Shown here piece by piece: positions 1-8,402 of a DNA stretch of 64,000 nt. Below the pieces are notes generated by a model that was not told the origin of the DNA, did not search any database, and saw only the letters and a program-made list of their open reading frames with translations. How positions within the stretch are numbered: position 1 is the first letter of the stretch; every line of letters starts with the position of its first letter. Source of the DNA: CAYYJR01 sp964472305 (GTDB lineage Bacteria; Armatimonadota; Hebobacteria; CAIYQO01); the NCBI GenBank assembly GCA_964472305.1, contig CAYYJR010000014.1, positions 47,125 to 111,124 of the forward strand, written 5' to 3'. Made by a program: the position numbers and the translations under genes.

Positions 1-687
1 ACGGCCAAACCACGCATCGCGCGCATCCAGCCGGTCGCCGCTGACGTCGTTCGTGGTGAAGCCGTCGCGCGCCGCGTTGCCCAGGTGCAGACTGCCGCGC
101 AGTCCGGCGCCCAGCGGACCACTCGCCTCGCCGCGCAGGTCGCGCAACCCATAATTCCCCAGCGTCACCTGTACGCGGGCAGTTGGTTCTTCTGCCGGCA
201 ACTCCGGCAGCACCTGCACCACTCCGCCCAGTGTGTTGCGCCCATAACGGCTCCCCTGCGGACCGCGCAGCACGTCAATCTGCGCTACCCCCAACAGCTC
301 CTGGTTGCCGGTGGCGTAGGACAACTGCGGCACGCCGTCGATAATGGTGGTTACCGCCGGACTGTTGCGCCCGCTGCCGATGCCGCGCACGAAAGGAAAA
401 CTGAGCCAGCGCGCGGAAAAGTCCGGCTGCGTCACATTGGGCGTCTGGCGCACCGCTTCGGCCACCGTGTGCAAGCCGGCTGCCCGCAACGCTTCGCGCG
501 ACACCACGGTCACGCTCTCCGGCACCGCTTGCAGCGGTTCCAACCAGCGACGCGCGGTTACCGTCACCGTCACCGTGTCCGGCTCCGCCGTGTCCGCCGT
601 CACGCGCGATGACAGCACCATCCCGGCCATCATGCAGCCCAGGAACAACAGACGCATCAACAATTGTGGCATCGGCAACCTCTTCAT
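1..687 (-). CDS. TonB-dependent outer-membrane receptor, N-terminal part
   Basis: Translating the complement from the ATG at 687 gives 229 codons without a stop, running off the left edge. The product begins with a hydrophobic signal peptide (about residues 1-31). A plug domain follows, with the characteristic stretches LEPLQAVPESVTVVSREAL, FVRGIG, IIDGVPQ and IDVLRGPQGSRYGRNTLGG. In this family the plug closes a 22-strand barrel that imports siderophores, vitamin B12 or sugars using TonB energy. The barrel lies outside the window, so the substrate cannot be told. It is divergent from the thioredoxin gene. No TonB box can be assigned with confidence, although DTVTVTVTARR near residue 37 is in the right place. 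Confidence 0.93.
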   Translation of the reverse strand, partial: MKRLPMPQLLMRLLFLGCMMAGMVLSSRVTADTAEPDTVTVTVTARRWLEPLQAVPESVTVVSREALRAAGLHTVAEAVRQTPNVTQPDFSARWLSFPFVRGIGSGRNSPAVTTIIDGVPQLSYATGNQELLGVAQIDVLRGPQGSRYGRNTLGGVVQVLPELPAEEPTARVQVTLGNYGLRDLRGEASGPLGAGLRGSLHLGNAARDGFTTNDVSGDRLDARDAWFGR

Positions 688-750
688 CGCGGGAATCACG
701 CAGACCGTAACAAAATAGGGAATATTGTCGGTTACTGTATAGAGGCGATG

Positions 751-781
751 GGTGAATGTCAATAGAGAACGCTTATTCACC
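751..781. promoter_or_regulatory. Inverted repeat in divergent intergenic region
   Basis: GGTGAAT (751-757) and ATTCACC (775-781) form a perfect 7-bp inverted repeat separated by 17 nt. It lies between the TonB receptor (minus) and thioredoxin (plus), nearer the receptor start. The position suits an operator for the receptor, but no regulator family is implied by the sequence. Confidence 0.3.
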
Positions 782-870
782 GGATGAGTGGTGATTTGTT
801 TACAGTGCGCACCCATGGTGAAGAACGACGGATTCGCGGGAGCAGCAGCGTCGCTTTTCTGCGCAGAGCG

Positions 871-897
871 CCATGTTTATACTTTATAGTTACATGG
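871..897 (+). promoter_or_regulatory. Probable thioredoxin promoter region with inverted repeat
   Basis: CCATG (871-875) and CATGG (893-897) flank an A+T-rich core that contains TATACT (878-883) and TATAGT (885-890), both good -10 candidates for trxA. No convincing -35 hexamer is present at the correct distance. The repeat would overlap the polymerase site, so it could be an operator or chance. Confidence 0.3.
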
Positions 898-931
898 TAA
901 TATATTAGTACTTATTTCATGGAGGTGTGTA

Positions 932-1276
932 ATGAGTGCAACGGTGCAATCGGTCAACGCGGGTGATTTTCAGCGCGAGGTTTTGCAGGCGGCGACGCCG
1001 GTGGTGGTGGATTTCTGGGCGTCATGGTGCGGGCCATGCCGGATGGTCGCTCCTGAATTGGAGAAAGCAGCACAGTCGTTGGGCGCGCGGACCAGGATCG
1101 TGAAGGTGAACATTGACGAAAATGGTGCGCTGGCGAGTCAGTACCGGGTGATGAGCATCCCCACGCTGCTCATCTTCGATCAAGGCCGCGAGATTGGCCG
1201 GCATGTCGGCTACCTATCCGCCGAGTCACTGGTGAAATCACTCGATCAGTATCTGGACGTGCCGGCCAGCGCCTGA
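932..1276 (+). CDS. trxA: Thioredoxin
   Basis: This 114-residue protein has the single-domain thioredoxin layout. The redox-active WCGPC motif sits in FWASWCGPCRMVAPELEKAA, and the cis-proline loop is SIPTLLIF. It reduces disulfides in cytosolic proteins such as ribonucleotide reductase and is recycled by thioredoxin reductase, which is not in this window. The ATG at 932 follows a strong ribosome site GGAGGTG at 921-927. The gene stands alone: the receptor upstream is divergent and a long palindrome follows at 1305-1348. Length matches the usual 105-115 residues. Confidence 0.97.
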   Translation: MSATVQSVNAGDFQREVLQAATPVVVDFWASWCGPCRMVAPELEKAAQSLGARTRIVKVNIDENGALASQYRVMSIPTLLIFDQGREIGRHVGYLSAESLVKSLDQYLDVPASA

Positions 1277-1304
1277 CCGCTGCGCATATATTGACGCGCT
1301 CAAG

Positions 1305-1348
1305 TGGGGACCGACTTTTCCCGATAACTCGGAATAAGTCGGTCCCCA
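1305..1348. repeat. Palindrome with GGGGACCGAC core, REP-like or terminator
   Basis: TGGGGACCGACTT (1305-1317) is perfectly complementary to AAGTCGGTCCCCA (1336-1348), with an 18-nt loop. It begins 28 nt after the thioredoxin stop and is followed by only a short T run. It could end trxA transcription, but the GGGGAC core recurs in other 3' hairpins of this window and resembles REP elements. The rest of 1277-1537 shows no gene. Confidence 0.6.
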
Positions 1349-1551
1349 TTTCGCGTGTTCTCGCTGAAACTGTGTTGAAAGTACTCGTTACCGTCTCGTG
1401 GTTCTGCTTTGCGCTTCGGTAACGATCTCTTACAATGCCATTTTTGAGCAGGCGTCTGCTGGCGGCAATACCAGCCGTCCCCCATCCACCCGTCTCTTGA
1501 CGAGGTGGCAGGTGAGGGGAATAATAGGTTATCCCATAAGGAGGAATCACT

Positions 1552-2652
1552 ATGTCCCCGTTCTATCGCATCCTGTCACTGTTTTTACTGCTCTCTCTCT
1601 GTTGCGCGATGCCCGCTCTGGCTGATTTCACCCTGGGCGGCAGTGCGCGCGCGGTGGCGATGGGCGGCGCCGGACTGGCCAGCGGCGATGCCGGTGAAAC
1701 GGCTGCCAACCCTGCTTTTCTGGCTGAAAGCGGACTGCGCCTGGGCGTACAGTGGCCGAATATCGCCACGCGCATGCAAGGCGCGGCCGGGTTGAGCGAT
1801 GCCATCAGTCTGTTGGGCAACCCGAAAATCAACGTGACCGACGCCTTCGATCTGGTGAAGGAACTCGGAAGCAGGCCCACCGAGATCGACGCCAGCGCGA
1901 ATGCGGGACTGTTGCTGCCGCATTCCGATTTACAGGTAAGCGCCACCGTGCGCACCTTCATCAAGCCGGATGTGAATTTTGCCGATTGGGTGAAGGATGG
2001 ATCGTCGGGCGCGCCGCCGGCCGTCGGAGTGGCTGATGTCTCCGCGCTCGGTGAAACGACTCTACCCAGTGTGGGTATCGGGATGTATCTGCCCAAACTG
2101 GACGCACTGCCCGGCAAGCTGGCGGTTGGCGTGCGCGTGAAGCCGACGAAAGCCTATTACTCGCATTACGTCTATAACGTGGATGCCGGCGGGAATCTGA
2201 ATTCGACGCTCGCCCCGGAAATGGGCGGGAAAACCTATCTGAGCGCTTCGTCGATCAGCGCCGACATGGGACTGATGTTCACTCCGACGGTGCTGCCGAA
2301 TTTCCATGTGGCGCTGATGGTGGATAACCTGATCGAACCCAAGGCGATCACCTTCAACGCACCCGACATCGACGGCCTGTTGTCGCAGGACGTTTCCCCG
2401 CGCACTTTCAGCCTCGGTGCCGCCTGGGTGAATAATCGTCTGACGCTGGCGGCCGACTTGGTCGACTTGACCGGCGCCATCTCCAAGGCGCATGGCGCGG
2501 TAGGCGGCGAATTGCGCATGCCGCTGGGGATTGCCTTGCGCGGCGGTTATAATTCCCATTACGGCTTTACCGCGGGCTTCGGCTTCCGCGGATTTGGCCT
2601 GGCCTACTCCCAGCGGGCACCGCTGATGCTTTCCAATGCGGTCGCCTTCTAA
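1552..2652 (+). CDS. Predicted outer-membrane beta-barrel protein (FadL/TraF-like)
   Basis: The 366-residue product has a clear signal peptide (residues 1-24, cleaved after ALA). The mature start, LGGSARAVAMGGAGLASGD, followed by ETAANPAFLA, is a signature seen in FadL/PorV/TraF-type barrel proteins. The rest alternates polar and hydrophobic residues with many glycines and ends in a long Gly-rich stretch with LAYSQRAPLML, consistent with membrane strands. It probably sits in the outer membrane, but cargo or role cannot be read. The ATG at 1552 follows AAGGAGG at 1538-1544. It is monocistronic, closed by the hairpin at 2669-2698. Confidence 0.75.
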   Translation: MSPFYRILSLFLLLSLCCAMPALADFTLGGSARAVAMGGAGLASGDAGETAANPAFLAESGLRLGVQWPNIATRMQGAAGLSDAISLLGNPKINVTDAFDLVKELGSRPTEIDASANAGLLLPHSDLQVSATVRTFIKPDVNFADWVKDGSSGAPPAVGVADVSALGETTLPSVGIGMYLPKLDALPGKLAVGVRVKPTKAYYSHYVYNVDAGGNLNSTLAPEMGGKTYLSASSISADMGLMFTPTVLPNFHVALMVDNLIEPKAITFNAPDIDGLLSQDVSPRTFSLGAAWVNNRLTLAADLVDLTGAISKAHGAVGGELRMPLGIALRGGYNSHYGFTAGFGFRGFGLAYSQRAPLMLSNAVAF

Positions 2653-2668
2653 AAATGTGCGATTCCCG

Positions 2669-2698
2669 TGCCCGGTGTGCCCCGCGGCACACCGGGCA
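2669..2698 (+). terminator. Hairpin after barrel-protein gene
   Basis: TGCCCGGTGTGCC (2669-2681) pairs perfectly with GGCACACCGGGCA (2686-2698) around a 4-nt loop, 17 nt after the stop codon. There is no T tract, so it is either a Rho-dependent end, an mRNA-stabilising hairpin or an atypical terminator. Confidence 0.55.
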
Positions 2699-2713
2699 AA
2701 CGGCGTGCGAACC

Positions 2714-2743
2714 TTGACGGTGCCTTCGGTATTTCGTTAGAAT
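2714..2743 (+). promoter_or_regulatory. Sigma-70-type promoter for histidine kinase
   Basis: TTGACG (2714-2719) and TAGAAT (2738-2743) are separated by 18 nt. Transcription would start near 2750, about 50 nt before the kinase start. Confidence 0.6.
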
Positions 2744-2799
2744 AACGGTATCATCAGCGATCGATACCCACCGCGTCGCCGGATGATATGAGGGAGTGC

Positions 2800-4485
2800 A
2801 TGGCGGTGACAATCGAAACTCCGGATCCGAATCGGCGCCGGGAGAATACCACAGCCGCGGGAGCGCCGGAGGGCCAATTCGATCGGGGCAAACTCTCCGC
2901 GCGCGTCGGCATCCCCATTCCGTCGTCCCTCGGCGACTCCTCATCAACGGTAACCACCGCGGAAGAGCTCGCACAAACGCTGCAATCCTTCGTGCGGCGC
3001 GTGGGCATGATCCTGCAAGCGGAAAAGTGCGTGATCATGCTGTACGACTCCACCACCGGCGAACTGGTGGCGCGCGCGCCGGCCCACCGCATCAGTGAGG
3101 AGGAACTCGCGGAATACCGCGTGCCGGTCACACTCGGTCTGGCCGGCAAGGTGTTCCACGAAGGTCGCCCATTCATTTGCCACAACTGTGCCGCCGATGT
3201 GCTGTGCGTGCAGGAAAATCTGTCCCGCTTCAACGTGAATGATGCGTTGACCGTGCCCATCATGGTCGAACGGCGTAATGAAAATCAACAGGTGGTCGAA
3301 TCCACCACCATCGGCGTCATCCACGTCTTCAACAAGCGTTATGGCTTACGGTTCACCGAGGAAGATTGCCGCCTGCTGACCGTGCTCGCGCGCAACGCCG
3401 CCGCCATTATCTCCACCGCGCAGATCTTCCTTGCTATCGCCAATGAGAAGAAACAGCTCGAATATACACTGCTCAGCATGCCGTCAGGCCTGTTGTCCCT
3501 CTCGCGTACCCAACAGATTCAACTGATCAATGCCACTGCGGCCAGGTTATTCAACCTGCAACCGGGTGAGGGGATCGGTCATCCGTACCAGGACGTGATC
3601 AAAGACCAGCAGATTTGCGCGTTTCTCACTGAAGCCATCGCGCACAACGGCGAGCTTGGGCGCGAATTTTATATCGGCGAGCGCTGCTACCAGGCACAGG
3701 CGGATATCGTGCGCGACGAGCGGCACAATCCGGTCGGCTTGTTGTGCACCTTCAGCGACGTGACCGACCTGCGTAACGTCGAGCGCATGAAGAGCGACTT
3801 CGTCTCCACCGTCTCGCACGAACTGCGCACTCCGCTGACTGCCATCAAAGGATTCACCCGCACGCTGCTGGACGATCCTGAAGGCGCATTTTACGATCAG
3901 CAGACACGCATGGAATTCTACAACATCATCGATACCGAATGCGACCGCCTGATTCGCCTGATCAGCGATCTGCTGAACGTGTCGCGTATCGAGCGCGGGC
4001 TGCCGCTGCATATGAATTACGCCGAGTTCAGCGTGCCAGAGTTGCTGGAAAAGTGTCTGAGCTTCCATCGCGGCTACACTAACCGGCATGAGTTGATCGC
4101 CGACGTCGCGCCCGACCTCCCGCGCATTACCGCAGATCGCGATAAGTTGGACCAGGTGCTGTCCAACCTGATCAGCAATGCCATCAAGTACAGTCCCGAG
4201 GGCGGCAGCATCATCGCCAGCGTGGCGGAAGTGGGCGACAGCTTGCGCTTCGCCGTGCGCGATCAGGGTATGGGTATTCCCCCCGAACACCTGGAGAAGG
4301 TGTTCCAGCGCTTCCACCGCGTGCACAGCGGCGATTCCCGCCTCGTTGGCGGTACCGGCATCGGGCTGTTCCTCACCAAGAGTCTGGTCGATGCGCACCG
4401 TGGGAAGATCTGGGTTGAAAGTTCGCTCGGTCAGGGATCAACCTTCTGCTTCACCATTCCGAAAACGCCGCCGGCGGAAGTCTGA
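2800..4485 (+). CDS. Cytosolic GAF-PAS sensor histidine kinase
   Basis: The protein has 561 residues and no membrane segment, so it senses a soluble signal. Domain order is GAF (about 51-206), PAS (about 221-326), HisKA with the phospho-accepting H-box SHELRTPLTAIKGF (His340), then HATPase_c. The HATPase domain shows the N box (NLISNAIKYSPEGG), G1 (DQGMGIP) and G2 (GGTGIGLFLTKS). All catalytic boxes are intact. The GAF domain has a C-x2-C pair (CHNC, near residues 127-130), which might bind metal or be redox-active. No response regulator is adjacent, so it is an orphan kinase. GAGGGAG directly before the ATG at 2800 favours this start over the in-frame ATG at 2788. Confidence 0.92.
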   Translation: MAVTIETPDPNRRRENTTAAGAPEGQFDRGKLSARVGIPIPSSLGDSSSTVTTAEELAQTLQSFVRRVGMILQAEKCVIMLYDSTTGELVARAPAHRISEEELAEYRVPVTLGLAGKVFHEGRPFICHNCAADVLCVQENLSRFNVNDALTVPIMVERRNENQQVVESTTIGVIHVFNKRYGLRFTEEDCRLLTVLARNAAAIISTAQIFLAIANEKKQLEYTLLSMPSGLLSLSRTQQIQLINATAARLFNLQPGEGIGHPYQDVIKDQQICAFLTEAIAHNGELGREFYIGERCYQAQADIVRDERHNPVGLLCTFSDVTDLRNVERMKSDFVSTVSHELRTPLTAIKGFTRTLLDDPEGAFYDQQTRMEFYNIIDTECDRLIRLISDLLNVSRIERGLPLHMNYAEFSVPELLEKCLSFHRGYTNRHELIADVAPDLPRITADRDKLDQVLSNLISNAIKYSPEGGSIIASVAEVGDSLRFAVRDQGMGIPPEHLEKVFQRFHRVHSGDSRLVGGTGIGLFLTKSLVDAHRGKIWVESSLGQGSTFCFTIPKTPPAEV

Positions 4486-4488
4486 CCG

Positions 4489-5646
4489 CTAGCGCCACGC
4501 GGGCAGCCGCACCCCGGGATTCTCCAACGCCATGCGCCGACGCAGATTGCCGAAAAACAGCGCCTGGTCAACCCGCCAGCCCCCATGCTCGTATGCAAGT
4601 ATCAGCGTCACCCGGTACGTCCGTGACAGTGCCTTCTGTAGCGGCTTCGCCAGTACCTTGTCCTGCGTGGTCGGCGTCAGCGTCAGCGCGACGGTGGTGA
4701 TCGCGGTGGTGCCGCGCCGTTTGATGGGCCCCGTGCTTTGCGCGTCGGTGATGTAAAACAGCCAGTTCGGCGTCAGCAATCCCCGGCTGTTCCGCGTGGC
4801 CAGTTGGTGCGGTGTCACCGTGTCATGCGCCGCCAGCGCGAACAGATACTGCTGCGTCACGCTGCCCGGCGTGCCGGTGTACGGCACGGAACCCAGCGTG
4901 AAGAACCAGTACAGCATGCCCGCCAGCAGCAACAGGCACAGCAGAAACGCCGCCGCGATCAACCACCAGCCGCCATGCGCCGCCACCGGTGTCGTTCGCT
5001 CGCCGATATAGACGAAATGGCGCGACGCGGCAGGAGAAAGGCGCGCGGGTGCGTCGGCCTCCGGCACGGGCACCACGGTATCAGTACCGTCCGGCGGGTT
5101 GGGTGTCGTGCCATCAATGTCAGCCGGCGGGTCAGGTGCCAGTACGGCGTCTTGCCGTGCCTCCGCCGCCTTGGTCACATCCTCGACCGGCGTCACCGTC
5201 TTTTCGGTCTCGTCGACGACCGGCGCCTCCACCGGCGGCATCGGCTCCGCGGCTATCGTGAGGTTGGATGGTGCGTCCGCCGATCCGATGCTGGCTTCAT
5301 CCGTGGAGGTCGATGGCAGTTCGGGTGCTTCCGCAATCACCGGTTCCGGCATGTCTGCCCCGGCATCCGTGACAGGCGGCGGTTCATCCACCTTCGCGGA
5401 TTGATCGGTGGTCGGCAGGACTTCGCCGGGTGTGGGACGGGCGCGCCGCCGTGGAAATCGTGTGAGCAGATCGGGTGTGTTGAGCGTGCGCTTCACCGGA
5501 GCGGCGGGGGTGGAGCGGTTGGGTGTGTCGGCAATGGGAGCCGTGGAATCGCCTGGCGGCGGTACGCGAGGGATCGGCGCCCAGCAGCGCCAGCACGCAG
5601 CGTTATCCAACTGATTTTCCGCGCCGCAACGCGGGCATTTCGCCAT
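4489..5646 (-). CDS. Zinc-ribbon single-pass membrane protein
   Basis: The 385-residue protein opens with a zinc ribbon (CPRC at 4-7 and CWRC at 18-21). A disordered linker of about 190 residues rich in Pro, Ala, Glu and Asp follows, then one transmembrane segment (about 227-250). The last part is a roughly 130-residue domain on the far side of the membrane that resembles small ligand-binding folds but is not recognised. The layout suggests the ribbon is cytosolic and the C-terminus extracytoplasmic. ATG at 5646 is preceded by AGGAG and by a promoter at 5669-5697. An upstream in-frame extension would read through that promoter and is rejected. It is convergent with the histidine kinase, whose stop is 3 nt away. 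Function unknown. Confidence 0.75.
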   Translation of the reverse strand: MAKCPRCGAENQLDNAACWRCWAPIPRVPPPGDSTAPIADTPNRSTPAAPVKRTLNTPDLLTRFPRRRARPTPGEVLPTTDQSAKVDEPPPVTDAGADMPEPVIAEAPELPSTSTDEASIGSADAPSNLTIAAEPMPPVEAPVVDETEKTVTPVEDVTKAAEARQDAVLAPDPPADIDGTTPNPPDGTDTVVPVPEADAPARLSPAASRHFVYIGERTTPVAAHGGWWLIAAAFLLCLLLLAGMLYWFFTLGSVPYTGTPGSVTQQYLFALAAHDTVTPHQLATRNSRGLLTPNWLFYITDAQSTGPIKRRGTTAITTVALTLTPTTQDKVLAKPLQKALSRTYRVTLILAYEHGGWRVDQALFFGNLRRRMALENPGVRLPAWR

Positions 5647-5668
5647 CGTTCCAGCTCCTGTCTCGTGT

Positions 5669-5697
5669 ATCATAACAGATGATACGGAGTGGAGCAA
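5669..5697 (-). promoter_or_regulatory. Promoter for zinc-ribbon gene
   Basis: Read on the minus strand, TTGCTC (5697-5692) and TATGAT (5674-5669) are separated by exactly 17 nt. Transcription would start near 5662, giving a leader of about 16 nt with the AGGAG site. Confidence 0.6.
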
Positions 5698-5733
5698 ATC
5701 CGTCCGCACGCCGGATGTGGCAATCGCGGTGCA

Positions 5734-5762
5734 TTGACGGCGAACCCGGGCCACTCTATAAT
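5734..5762 (+). promoter_or_regulatory. Strong promoter for phosphohexomutase
   Basis: TTGACG (5734-5739), a 17-nt spacer, and a perfect TATAAT (5757-5762). The predicted start is near 5769, leaving a leader of about 65 nt. It is divergent from the promoter at 5669-5697. Confidence 0.8.
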
Positions 5763-5833
5763 CCGAGGGATTGCATCCCATATCAGTATGTGGAACCGCG
5801 ATGTAGCGCGTATCCGTGAAGGAGTCGTCACCG

Positions 5834-8284
5834 ATGATTCATCCCCTCCTGTTGTCCGTGCGTGGCCTGCGCCAGAGTGTGATCACGCGCGCCCTGCACC
5901 AGCAACCGCCACCGCCCGATGCCGCCAAGCGGTTGATCGACCTGGTGCCGCAATTCGCGCGCGTCGAGTTGGATGATGTGCAACTCGCGCACCTGTGGGG
6001 TGAACTGCAACTGGTGCTGGTGGAAGGCGAGGGGCGCCGCGAGGACGCCACTGTCTGGAGCCAGGTGCGCAACGCCGCTGACGCCGGCCTGGTGGGAGTG
6101 TTGAAGCGCAAGGAATGGGACGATCTGCAAGACATCGTCCGCCGCGACATCTTCCCCCGGTTGGCTTCCGCCGTGCTTGCCCCGCGTCCTGCGCGCATGC
6201 AAGCCTGTATCGAGGCAACTACTCGCCTGCGCGGATTGGCGGCGCGCCCGCTGGGCCGCTCGCATTACTGGCGCTTGCTGCGGTTGGCGGAGATGCAGTA
6301 TCCGCGCTTCGGCACTTCGGGCTGGCGCGCCCGCATGGGGCTGGATTTCACCTGGCGCCGTGCAACCGCCGTGGTACAGGCCATTCTCGAATTCGTGCAG
6401 GAGAGCCGTCTCGCCTCCGCGCCGCTCACCATCGGCTATGACAGTCGCATCAACGGCGACAAAGTGGCGGCGCTGGTCGCTGATATCGCGGTAGCCAACG
6501 GCATGGATGTGCACCTGGCTGCGCGCGAAACCCCCTCGCCGGCGCTCATCTATTACATCACCGAGGTGCTCGGCGTGGCGAAGAACGCCGGTCTTATTAA
6601 CTGTACGCCCTCGCATAATCCGGTGCGCGACGTGGCGCAAGGCGTCTACCTGGGCACCGAGTATCATGGCATCCGCTACAATATGCCTTACGGTGCCGTT
6701 GCCCCCACCCGTGCCACCGACACCATCGGACGCCGTGCAATGGAACTGCTACTGGAAGACAGCATCGTGCCTGCCGACAAACCGCGCGGGCACGTGACCC
6801 TGTTCGATCCGCTCGAGTCTTACACGAAGGCGGCGATCGGCGATTTGAACACGAAGGTGATGCTGTCCACCGGCGGCACCGCCGACGCGCTGGCGCAGAT
6901 GCGTGCCTTCTGGGGCGCCGAAGAGGCAATGGTGGTTATCGACGAGATGCACTCCGCTTCGCGCGGCTACCTGCGCCGGGTGTGCGATCAACTGGGCATC
7001 CACTACACCGTCATCCACGGCGAGAAGGACCCGTTGCTCGGTGAGTTGATGTATGCCAATCCGGAGCCGCCGCACATCAACCGCTGCGCGGAAACCGTGC
7101 GCAGCCTGCGCGAGCGTTACCCGCGCATTATCGGCATCGGCATGGACACCGATTCCGACCGCTTCGGCGTGGTGGACGAGCAAGGTCACTACGTGATGAC
7201 CAACCAGTTGCTGCCCATGCTGGCGGACTACCTGCTCTCCGCCGCCTACAACGGCAAACCGGGCAAGATCATCCGCAACATGGTGACCACCCGCCTGCTC
7301 GACCGCGTTGCCGCCGCTCATCCGGACAAGATTCTCCCACCGTCCGACCTCGCCGCGCCGGTGCTGCACGCTACGCTGCCCGGTTACCAGACGGTGTTGG
7401 GCGACGCGGCGGTGCAGAGCGGTTTTCTCACCTACGTGGTGCCGGTCGGGTTCAAGTACATCGCCGACGTGATGATGACCGAACTGCAACAGGCACTCGC
7501 CGAAGGCAACCATACCCCGGAGCAGATTCAGCGCGTTTTCCATGAGTGTCTGCAACGTCTGCTGATCGCCGGCGAGGAGAGTAACGGCATGACCTCACGC
7601 GGACACACCCCCGACAAAGACGGCCTGTGGGGCGCGTTGCTTACGCTGCAGATGTGCGCGGTGCGCGGCATGCCGCTCAGCGCCATCTGGCAGCAAACCA
7701 TCGACACGTATGGACAGCTCGTTTCCCTGCGTCGTGACGTAGAGGCGCCCGATATCGCGAAAGAGGCGTTGGTCAACGTCTACCTTGACCGCTACGCGAC
7801 GATGGCCGCTGATGACATCGCTCCCGACCCGCAGTTGGCCGACTTTACCCCCGTGTATTGCGGCGGCATCCGCGGTGATCTGGTGGAGGTAATCCTGCAT
7901 GACGCGAACGAGCGCGAATGCTACCTGGCGATTCGTGCCTCCGGCACCGAACCCATCAATCGCATCTACATCGAGTGCCCGGAGGAAGGGCAGCGCGACG
8001 AATTGGCTCACGCGGTAGGCGAAGAACTGGAGCGTCAGATCGTTGATGCGCTGGCCGGTGCCCCCGACATCGCCGCCGTGGTGGATCTGCTGGAAAGCGT
8101 GCAACTGCCTCCCGCCGACGGTCGCGACTTGCCCGCCACCTACACCGACCGCATCATTGGCCCCGCCATCGCCCGCCTTCGCGAACTGGCGAACGGCAAC
8201 GCCGAGGTGATGCTCCAACTCGCCGACCGCGAACTGGGCGAACGCAATCCGGCGAAATCCGGCACGCTGCAACTCGGCGCGTAA
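5834..8284 (+). CDS. Phosphoglucomutase/phosphomannomutase-family protein with N-terminal extension
   Basis: This is a member of the alpha-D-phosphohexomutase superfamily, which moves phosphate between C1 and C6 of hexose phosphates. All four signature elements are present in order. They are FGTSGWRARMG (about 158), the phosphoserine loop TPSHNP (about 257-262), the metal loop GMDTDSDRFG (about 436-445), the sugar-binding EESNG (about 580) and the phosphate loop RASGTEP (about 701). At 816 residues it is far longer than the usual 450-580. About 150 residues precede the first domain and about 100 follow the phosphate loop. ATG at 5834 has AAGGAG 9 nt upstream; an in-frame GTG at 5816 lacks one. 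Substrate (glucose or mannose) cannot be told. Confidence 0.9.
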   Translation: MIHPLLLSVRGLRQSVITRALHQQPPPPDAAKRLIDLVPQFARVELDDVQLAHLWGELQLVLVEGEGRREDATVWSQVRNAADAGLVGVLKRKEWDDLQDIVRRDIFPRLASAVLAPRPARMQACIEATTRLRGLAARPLGRSHYWRLLRLAEMQYPRFGTSGWRARMGLDFTWRRATAVVQAILEFVQESRLASAPLTIGYDSRINGDKVAALVADIAVANGMDVHLAARETPSPALIYYITEVLGVAKNAGLINCTPSHNPVRDVAQGVYLGTEYHGIRYNMPYGAVAPTRATDTIGRRAMELLLEDSIVPADKPRGHVTLFDPLESYTKAAIGDLNTKVMLSTGGTADALAQMRAFWGAEEAMVVIDEMHSASRGYLRRVCDQLGIHYTVIHGEKDPLLGELMYANPEPPHINRCAETVRSLRERYPRIIGIGMDTDSDRFGVVDEQGHYVMTNQLLPMLADYLLSAAYNGKPGKIIRNMVTTRLLDRVAAAHPDKILPPSDLAAPVLHATLPGYQTVLGDAAVQSGFLTYVVPVGFKYIADVMMTELQQALAEGNHTPEQIQRVFHECLQRLLIAGEESNGMTSRGHTPDKDGLWGALLTLQMCAVRGMPLSAIWQQTIDTYGQLVSLRRDVEAPDIAKEALVNVYLDRYATMAADDIAPDPQLADFTPVYCGGIRGDLVEVILHDANERECYLAIRASGTEPINRIYIECPEEGQRDELAHAVGEELERQIVDALAGAPDIAAVVDLLESVQLPPADGRDLPATYTDRIIGPAIARLRELANGNAEVMLQLADRELGERNPAKSGTLQLGA

Positions 8285-8337
8285 CGCCTCTGGTCAGTGG
8301 TGCATACTGTACCAGGTCTGGCGCAAACGTGACGCAT

Positions 8338-8368
8338 CCCGCCCTGTTCCCACACGGGAACGGGCGGG
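8338..8368. terminator. Hairpin between convergent genes
   Basis: CCCGCCCTGTTCCC (8338-8351) pairs with GGGAACGGGCGGG (8356-8368) with one bulged T and a 4-nt loop. It lies between the ends of the phosphohexomutase (plus) and the first GAPDH (minus), so it can serve both. Confidence 0.6.
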
Positions 8369-8402
8369 AAGTGCGTTCACGCCGTGCCCTCGCTCTTCGT
8401 CG

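Noticed and set aside
688..931. Cobalamin riboswitch upstream of the TonB receptor
   Set aside because: No B12-box-like sequence and the leader is short.
4738..5682. 314-codon Arg-rich open frame on the plus strand
   Set aside because: Shadow of the low-complexity zinc-ribbon protein gene.
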